From IMG/VR virus record IMGVR_UViG_3300035670_000127, positions 1-64,000 of that record: a DNA stretch of 64,000 nt; one strand, written 5' to 3'. Numbering within the stretch: position 1 is the first letter of the stretch; each line of letters opens with the position of its first letter. Under the pieces are notes generated by a model. It was given only the letters and a program-made list of their open reading frames with translations, was not told where the DNA came from and did no database searches. The position numbers and the translations under genes were made by a program. This DNA comes from a virus. Positions 13,501-22,500 of this stretch are shown here, one piece after another.

Positions 13501-16500
13501 GGCGACCTGCGTTTGCGCTTGTGTTTGCGCGGCTTTTGAGACGCCACCCAGTGCCTCTTGAACGTCCTTAGCGGCGAGTTTAAACGGGTCGGTGGCAAAC
13601 ATGGTTGCCTTCTTATTCTGTGCTAACCACTTATCTAATTCAGTCCATGCGACTCCACCGACTTGCTTGCCACCTTGTCTAATACTATGGGATTCAGAAA
13701 TACCCATTTTGCCCGTCACTTTATCCACCGTGACTTGCACGATGTGATCAATATTTTTGTCTATGTCACTCCCAGCGCGTACTCGACCTCTATCCCAGCC
13801 GTGGTCTCCTTTATCTAGGCCAATCATCATTCCTTCCCTTAATTGACCTTTGAAGTCGCCCGTTTTACGGCTGTCAATGAGGGTGCCTGTTTTATCTACT
13901 ATATTTTGAATGATGTTATGACTGGAATCTTGCAATAGCTTCATGTCGGCTTTATCAAACACCACCTCCCCCGCTTGTTGATTGATATTCTCAAAAGCGG
14001 TTTTGGTTAGTAGACTAACCCAGCCACTGCAATCAATTTTACCCAATTCGATATTCTTAGCACCCAGTTGATAGGACACGCCTTTCTGAATGTACTTGTT
14101 AGTGGTTTCTGATAACACGTCGAGGGTGCTATCATGTATTGCAACCCCTCCGCCGGTGGGTTGAGTGTGCGAAGGACTGCCTTTGATTGCTTTGGTGACA
14201 ACCTTAGTTGATTCCTCGGCCGCTTTGGCAGTAACAGTGACAACTCCTTTGCTAACCTCGCCTTGAAAGTCATCTTTAAATTGCGAAGGGAGGGGTAACT
14301 TATTCCATTTACCTATCCAACCCTGTATATATTTTTCAGCTAAGGCGACCCCACTGAGTCCTTTACCTTCACCTCCGACTAGATTTTTTTTGACGTTTCG
14401 TGTCACTTCACTACTAAGGTGATTAACGCCCGTGGTCAATGTTTTAAGTATCTGACTTAATCCGCCAGCCCCTTGATTATGCGCCATCCACGCCTTCAAT
14501 CCTTCATTGATATTCATTTTTTCAGCAGTCTCGCGCCAACCCTTGCTGAATTTATCCAATGTCTTCTGGTTAATCTCCCAATACTTAATAGCACCTTCCG
14601 CGGCGGCCCTTGGGTCATATTCTTTTCCAGAAATACCCACCTCTTTCGATGCCGCCCCCTTGAATTGGAATAATCCCATGTATCCAGAGGAGTTCTTTAC
14701 ATTCGCATTAAAGGAGGACTCCAATGACGCCATTCGACTTAATTCAAGAAGGCTGTAATTGAATTTTTTAGCCGCTCCCTCTAATGCAGATGCTACCTCA
14801 TCAGTGACCTTGACGTATTTTTGATTGGCAGATATAATCTCTTTATTGGTGGATACCACCTCTTTACTAGAGGTTGTTATTGCAGAGGGTGTTACGCCGG
14901 CAACGGATTGACTACCCACCACGCTACCTCCACCGCGACCTGCCCGACCAACTAAGACATCTGAAGCGGCCTCTTTTAAATTGGCGGCGGATTGTTCAAG
15001 GCTCTCCGCTTTACTGGCTAGAGTCGCCGCTTTTTGAATTGCCTCATTGACGTCAGCACCCAATTTATCAACTGTTTTGCCAATCCTCTCGCCGGCTTCA
15101 TTGACGGCTTTGGCGATGGTGCCAGCCGCGCTATTCGAAGCCTTCCCCACTTGTTCACCTGACTTCGCCAGGAACTGGGTAGCCTTATCCATATCGCGCT
15201 GGACAGATGAATTGGCATTCTCTTTCCCTAACCCAAATAAGCCTAAGAATTTTTCTTTTGCCTTATTTTGTAAAGCCTCTTGCTGTGATTTTAGAACGTC
15301 CTTAAAGAAACTTTTAAGGGCACTTTTAGCTGACATTTGGCCGCTTGAAAACGAATCAAAGTAGCCTCCCGCTTTTTCACGTAGGACTTCCAATGATTTC
15401 TTTTGGTCTTCTAACGCTTGCTTTTGTACGTTAGCAGATTGACGGCTTTGGATGATGCGTTGCCCCTCTTCCACCCCCACTTTACGCATAATTTCAAGAT
15501 ACTCAGTTTGCTTATCAGATAAAGTGGATTCTGATAGTTGCTTTTGCATCTCACTCAGTGCCTTCTTGCGTTCGGCCAATTCCTGAGTTTGGGATATTTC
15601 TAAAGCGATTTGTTCTGGGTATTTTTGCTGTAGGTCAAAGAGACGCGCTTGTGACTCTGTCATCGTTGCTTTAGCCAATTCATTTTTAGCCGCGGTCAAT
15701 TCTTGATTGGCATTTGCTAACAGCTTAACCTGTGCGATTTGTGGACCGTATTCAACACCTTGGTCTTTGACGGTCTGGAAGGTATCTCTCTGTTGGTCGG
15801 TGAATCCCGATATGGCCAATTCATCACGAGCATTGGACACCGTTTCATAAGACCCTTTCAGTTGCTTTGCATAATCCTCCGCTACCTTCGTCACCTCTTT
15901 ATATTTATCTGCCAACTTTAATAAATCTGATGCTTGGTCTCTTAAACTGTCTTTAATTTCACGGGCAGAATCTTTTGCGGCTTCGATGTTAGCTTTTTCC
16001 ATTTGCCTTGCGGCGGCCCCGGATTCCTTTAAAGCCTCATTCTTTTGTTTATAGACCTCCCCTAATTCACGAACCGCTTGCTTCGCTTCGTGCGCGACTT
16101 TACGGGCTTCCACTAACTCGGTGCTCTTAATCTGTTTCTTCTCCCTACGGCTACTGGTTTCTGCAATCTTTTGTTGAATCTCAAATACCTTATCCGAAGC
16201 CGCTTGCGCCTGCGCTTTAGCCGCTTCGAGGGCTTGTTTAGCACCATCGACGTCGGCTTGCAAGGCACTGACTGACGCACTCGAAGCCTCAGTTAAACCA
16301 GTTAATGCCGTCCCTGTTTGAGTGGCCATGTCTTGCACTGAACCTACTAAAGCACCGCTGTTTTGAGAGACGCCTTCGGCAAGGGTTGCAGGAATTGATT
16401 GACCTGACTTAGTGAGGTCTGATAACGGCCCCTCCTTAGCGTCTGAAAAGGGGAGATATTGACGAACCGCGGTTAACGAATCAGAAACGGTTTGGGTTAA

Positions 16501-19500
16501 TTGGGTAGCACCTTCTTTAATCCCAGTGCCTATAGTGGCAATCAATTTACGCCCTGACTCTGCAAAATCAATTGAGGTGATGTAATTCAATACCCCATCA
16601 AAAACCTCACGCGCCGACTCAATTAGGAGGCTTGCACCTCCTGCGATAGAGGTTTTTAGTTTATTAATTATTTGCGTCCCTTGGCCTATCCAATCGATTC
16701 CTGACAGGTAATTGGTCACGGCAGTAAAGAGACCTGTCACGGCATCTACTATTAAGGTTGGAACGCTTAGGATTCCATTTACGAACGCCTTGACCAAACC
16801 ACTGCCACTAGCAACCAATTGAGAGAACGGACCCTCTTTGGCATCGCTATTGGGGAATAGATTCCAAATGTAACTAAACACACCCGCAACCGCGTCATAA
16901 ACCGCTTTACCTGCGGATTTAATTCCACCCCAAAACGCTGTGAGGAGACCCACACCAGACTGATACCATGATTCAGGTAAAATGGCACTGATAGCCATTT
17001 TAACTAACCCTAAAACCGCGGAGGTTAGATTAGATGCGACTGACCAAATACCTTTAACCAATCCTGTTATCAGTGCCAATGCCGCGTCCCCAAAATTGCC
17101 ACTGCTAATTGCCGCGGTAACGTCCCCAATCATGGTGCCTACGATTCGAGTGAGGTCACTAAATAAGTTAGCAGGCGCCATGAGAACATCACCCAACCCA
17201 CGCCACATTTCATTAAGGGAGCCGGTGACTTGTGAAATCCCCGCTGGTAAATTTTGGAAAGAGGTCAGGAGGCCGTTAGCAAAGTCAGCAAATCTAAAAT
17301 TGGCAACCGCTGTCACTGCTATTTGAATAGCTTCACTGACGGCACGACCAAATTCTATAAACACACCTACCACTGCAATAGCTGAATCCTGGACTACTGT
17401 GAATTGACTATAAAGAAACGAACCTATCTGCCAACCGACGAAAAATGCCGCTAGGCCACCTGCGGCTGTGGATACAGCTGTGAATGCACCTCCTAGTGAG
17501 ACGAGACCCATAGAGATTGCAGTGAATGCACCCATTCCTACAACCTCCAAATTTTCCATAGCTAAAGCAAATCCATCTGTTAGAGGTTGCAGTAAGCCAA
17601 AAGAGGCTAACATCTCCTCAAAATCTCGTTTAAACTTCTCCTTGATTTTGCTTAAATCAAATGCCGACTCTAGGTTAGCTTGGGTTTGTTGCGTTTGTGC
17701 GCTATTGTCAGGTAACATCCCCATTTCTGAAGCGGAGGCATCCTGACTTGAAAACATAGTGAGACCCACAGTGCCAGCCACCGCGGCTGTCATTATTGCG
17801 GACTTCTTGCCTAACATCCCACTTAATCTTGAACCCGTGGTCGCGGCGGCAACTTCCCCTTGAGTGGTGAACCGTGCCCAGAAATTGGCAGTGTATGCAG
17901 AGGCGGCAGTGAACGCACGTCCTATGAAACCACTGACTGGGGCAATAGCAGGGGCGGCTAAACCTCTAAACCGTGCCCAGAAATTGACAGTCGATGCCGA
18001 TGCAACCGTTAGACTTCGGTTAAGTAACCCAGTCGTCGTCGCTATTGCCGCAGTCCCCATGGTTTTGAAACTCGCCCAAGTGTTTATCATTAGGCCGCTT
18101 CCGGCAACCCACATTCTATTCAATAATCCCACACCACCTGACGTAGCCGTCTTTAATTTGGTTACGAATGAGGAGAATAGGATTGTAGAATGGGCACTTC
18201 CTGCAATCCACATTCTTTGAATAAAACCAGTTGCTGAAGTGGTTGCTAACGCCGCTTGTTGACGGAATCGTGTCCATAGACTTTGGATATTAGGTGACAA
18301 TCTTTGATAAGAGGCGGATAGATAGGTCGAGGTGGTTGTTATCGTTGCCAACGCTTTGGTTTTAAACCCCTGCCATAGAATCGAACCACCTACAGTTCCC
18401 ACTACAAACATGCGTTGCAAAACCATTCCCGTGCTACGTGCGGCAACAGTGGCAGACTGGGTAAAGGACGCCCACAAAACAGGAATGCGGGTCATAGACG
18501 CATTCCAAAGGTTTAGCATAAACGGCTTAAACCCGGCGATTGCGGCTGTCCCCATGGCTTTGAATTTTAGCCATGCGGTATTCCATAAATTGACAAACGT
18601 TGCACCCATAACAGTCATACTGCGTTGCAACATCTGTCCAACCCCTGCTAACGCCGCTTTTGCGCTGAGTTTAAAACTCTCCCAAAAACGAATTGGATAG
18701 GCACTCGCCACGACCCACATTCGTTGCATATAACCTTGCATTGCAACCACGGCACTGCTATTTTTGAATGCAGTCCAAACACGATTCATCTGTGTGGTCG
18801 CGAAGGTGCTAATTGCGGTCCATGCCCGTCGCCAAATTGAAACAGTTTCATCTGCCGAACGGCGGCCACCGCTTCTTTGTGGAGGCGGTGGCGGTGGTAC
18901 CGGAGCTTGTTGCTGACTCTGTTGACCCATTGGCAACCCCTGCATCCCACCTCCTTTATTTTTGGTCATTGCTTTTTTAATAGAGGAGGTAATCGCAGAG
19001 GAGATTCCGTAACTTAATGCACCAGCAAAAACGGCCGCTAACGCCACAGCCGCTGGTTTTCCTAAGTCCTCTACTTTCTGAAGTGCCCATTCCAAACCAC
19101 TGGTGATACCACCTCCTATGGATTGGCCAAAATCACCAAATAGAGATACCAAACCACGGGTGATTAAATCACCAAGCGCACGGCCAATTTCACTGATGCC
19201 GTTTTGTTTTATGGTCTCAATAAACGCCTTAACCTCGTCCTTATAATTAGCTAATGCACCCAGTGCCGTTGGAATAAAACTTAATACCAGGGTCAAGGGA
19301 TTCGTGGCCTTTAACAACAATGGAACTAACGTCATAAAAACAGGGACGAAAGCCGCTATACCTGCTATACTTGCAATAGCAATTTTTGACATGCTATCAA
19401 GGTCTTTCCACCATTTTATAATTCCGCTGATAGCATCTCCTATTTCAGTTTTAAAAGCCCAAACCGCCTGGATTCCATTGTACAAAAGACCCCATGAGAA

Positions 19501-22500
19501 TTTACCGCCCGCAATCAATGCTATGTTAATCAATTCGTTCCCTAGCGATTTGATTAACTTCAATTGGTCTTTTGAGAAAATAGGGTCTTGTTCCATCACC
19601 AATTCTTGACTGGCTTTAGCAATCCCTTTCACCCCATTCTCTGCACCTACGGCATCTTCTTTTATTAACCCAAAGGACTGCCCTAACGCAATGAAGGCAC
19701 TGGCATTTATCGCCGTCGCTTTGATGACAGTGTCGGCTGTCATCTGCATAGAAATTCCTAAGCTCTCTATCTTTTTAGTGGTGAAGCTAATCGCAACCGG
19801 AATAGACTCCTTGAAGTAATTTATCACCACACTGAGCTTATCATGCACCATGAATGCAATCTGAGAGAAAATACCACCGATTACATCACTTACTTTATTA
19901 AAAGCGAAGCCGATTTTTTGGGCAATAGACATCCCTTGGGTCGCCTCTTGAAACCCAATGAATATTGACTTTACCTTGGTTTGCAATGCATTGATTCGTT
20001 CTAGGAAGGGGGCTATGATTGCGGCGTTAAACGATTTAGAAATAGTCGCCCAGTATAACGCTGTTACCTCCGCTGTCTCGTCCCAAAAATTACGCACTGC
20101 ATAAGAAATTTTTGGCCATATACTTGCGAACTTAGATAAAACCGGGATGACCCGTGCTAAGTATATTTCAGTGATAATTGCACCCACCGTAGTGAGGGAT
20201 GCGAGTATTGACTGAGCTGATAAAATAACGAGATTACGAATGGATAAGAATGCCGTTGCAATCGCAACACGGGTTAGTTGAATAGCCGTTGCTAATCTTT
20301 GACTGTGAATCACCATGTTTGCTATCGCAATGATATACCCTTCCGCAAAAACTGACAGTGTGACACCGGATAAACCAATTAGGAGACCTGAGATAACTAC
20401 CTTTTGAGTGGTATCAAGTTGATTGAAAAAGTTTATGGCCGTGTCACTCCAAATCTTAATTTCATTTAGGGAACGGTTTAGATTTTCTGTTACTGACACC
20501 TCTGCAAAAGTAGGGTGCCAATACTCACTCACTGATGCAAATAAGTCACGTACTACATTATTAAATTCTCTCCCCTGACTCCTTATCCCGGCAAGCATTG
20601 TTTCAATTAATGCCTCTCCACTTTCGTATAGAGTAGAAAACGGCCCCTCCTTTGCATTGGAATGGGGAAAGAGATTTGCCACATAATTGAATATACTTAA
20701 CACCGAGTCATAAATGTCTTTACCGGCTTGTGCAATCCCAGAGGCAAAAGTTGTCACCAGAGCGCGACCAGCGGAACTCATATCTATCATCATCAATGTG
20801 GATAGATTTTGTTCAATTTGGTCAAGAAAACTGAAATTCATTGCCAGGCTAAACTGCGCGGCAAGGTAGGCTACGCTTTGAATAAGAGAGTTTATTGAAC
20901 TTACAGCTAAAAAGATAACGGGCGTGAATAGCTTTATTCCTTCAACTAGCGGCACGATTCCAATGCTAACTACTTTTCCTAAAACAGTCCCCAATGCGTA
21001 GGCCGTTGCCCCAAATACCATGAGAGGCTCTGTCTCTCCAAATAATTTACTTAATTCATTTGACAGTGGGGCGAAGGCTTCACTTAAAATTTTTATTGAA
21101 GGTGCAAGGGCATCAAACAAACCTTCAAATGCGAGTTGAATGGGTTCAATACCGGCTAAGAATCCGTCTTTAAATGCAGTAATGACGGGGACGACTGACT
21201 GAATAACATCGACTATAGCTTGGATACTGGCAGTGCCTAATCGCACGATAGGGCGAAGAATAGGGACGACTATATCGAAAATGGATAATGCCATTTCCTC
21301 CATATTGCCAGTCAATTGATTCCAGTCTCCTTTGAGGTTGTCTAACATCTTTTTAGAGGCTCGGTCTGCAAACCCTGTGCTATCAGTCACGGTGGTTCTG
21401 AACTCCTTAAATTCTGTCGTCATAACCTTAACTGCTTTACCGCCTTGAATCACAGTTTTTTCAAATTCCTTTGACTTCTTAGCCAACTCCAACATAGCAG
21501 GCGTTGCTTCGACCCCAAATAGGGTTTTGAAGGTATCTAATTTGTCAGCATCCGTCATCTTTTCGGTGACTTTATTCAAATCTGCCATGATGTCGGCAAA
21601 ATCACGAATTTTACCTTTACTGTCAGAAACCTTTAACCCTAAGCCACCTATAGTCTCCGCGGCTTTATCGGTCGGCCCAGCTAACCTTAACATGGCCATT
21701 CGTAAAGCTGTGCCACCTGTGGTGTCGCCAATAGCAACGTTAGCTAACATACTGGTTGCCGCAGTGAGGGTTTGAATGGATTGGTTAGCCGCGGCAAAAA
21801 CGGGGGCACTGTATTTCATACTCTCCCCTAACTCACCCACACCCACATTACTTGCATTTGCCGCTTTAGCAAATAAGTCGGCAACCATAGTTGATTCTTT
21901 TGTTTCCAACCCAAATGCACGTAGCATTTTTGCCGCAATCTCACTTGACGTTGCCAAGTCCTCACCGGATGCCGAGGCTAAGTTCAATACGCCCGGCAAA
22001 GCTGACATGGTTTCATTAACTGTAAATCCTGCCCGTGCTAAATTAAGTCCGGCATCTCCCACCTGCGTCGCACTGAAAACAGATGCCTTGGCTAGGTCGC
22101 GCATCCCCCCCCCTAGCATACTCAATTGCTGGTCGGTTGCGTCTGATACAGCCGCTATAGTGGACATCCTAGATTCAAATTCAGAACCAATGACAACGAC
22201 CTTTTTAAAAGGTTCTGCCATTTGGCTAACTGAATCGATAATATTTTTTATGCTAAAGGCGAATTGGCCTATGGAATTAATAGAGTCCTTAAAACTCTCC
22301 TTAACCCCATTCGAAAAATCTTTGATTTTAGAATTTAAAGAAGTGAGAGGTTTTAAAGAATCAGTGGCAGAATCTTTAATGGCAGTAAAGCCACCTGCCA
22401 CCTCTTTCAATTGCTTATTGACATCGGCCATTTTCTCCTTAGTTCCCGTAAGCAACCCGGACTGTTTCTTAATTTCTTCAGATGACTGTCTATTGGCATT

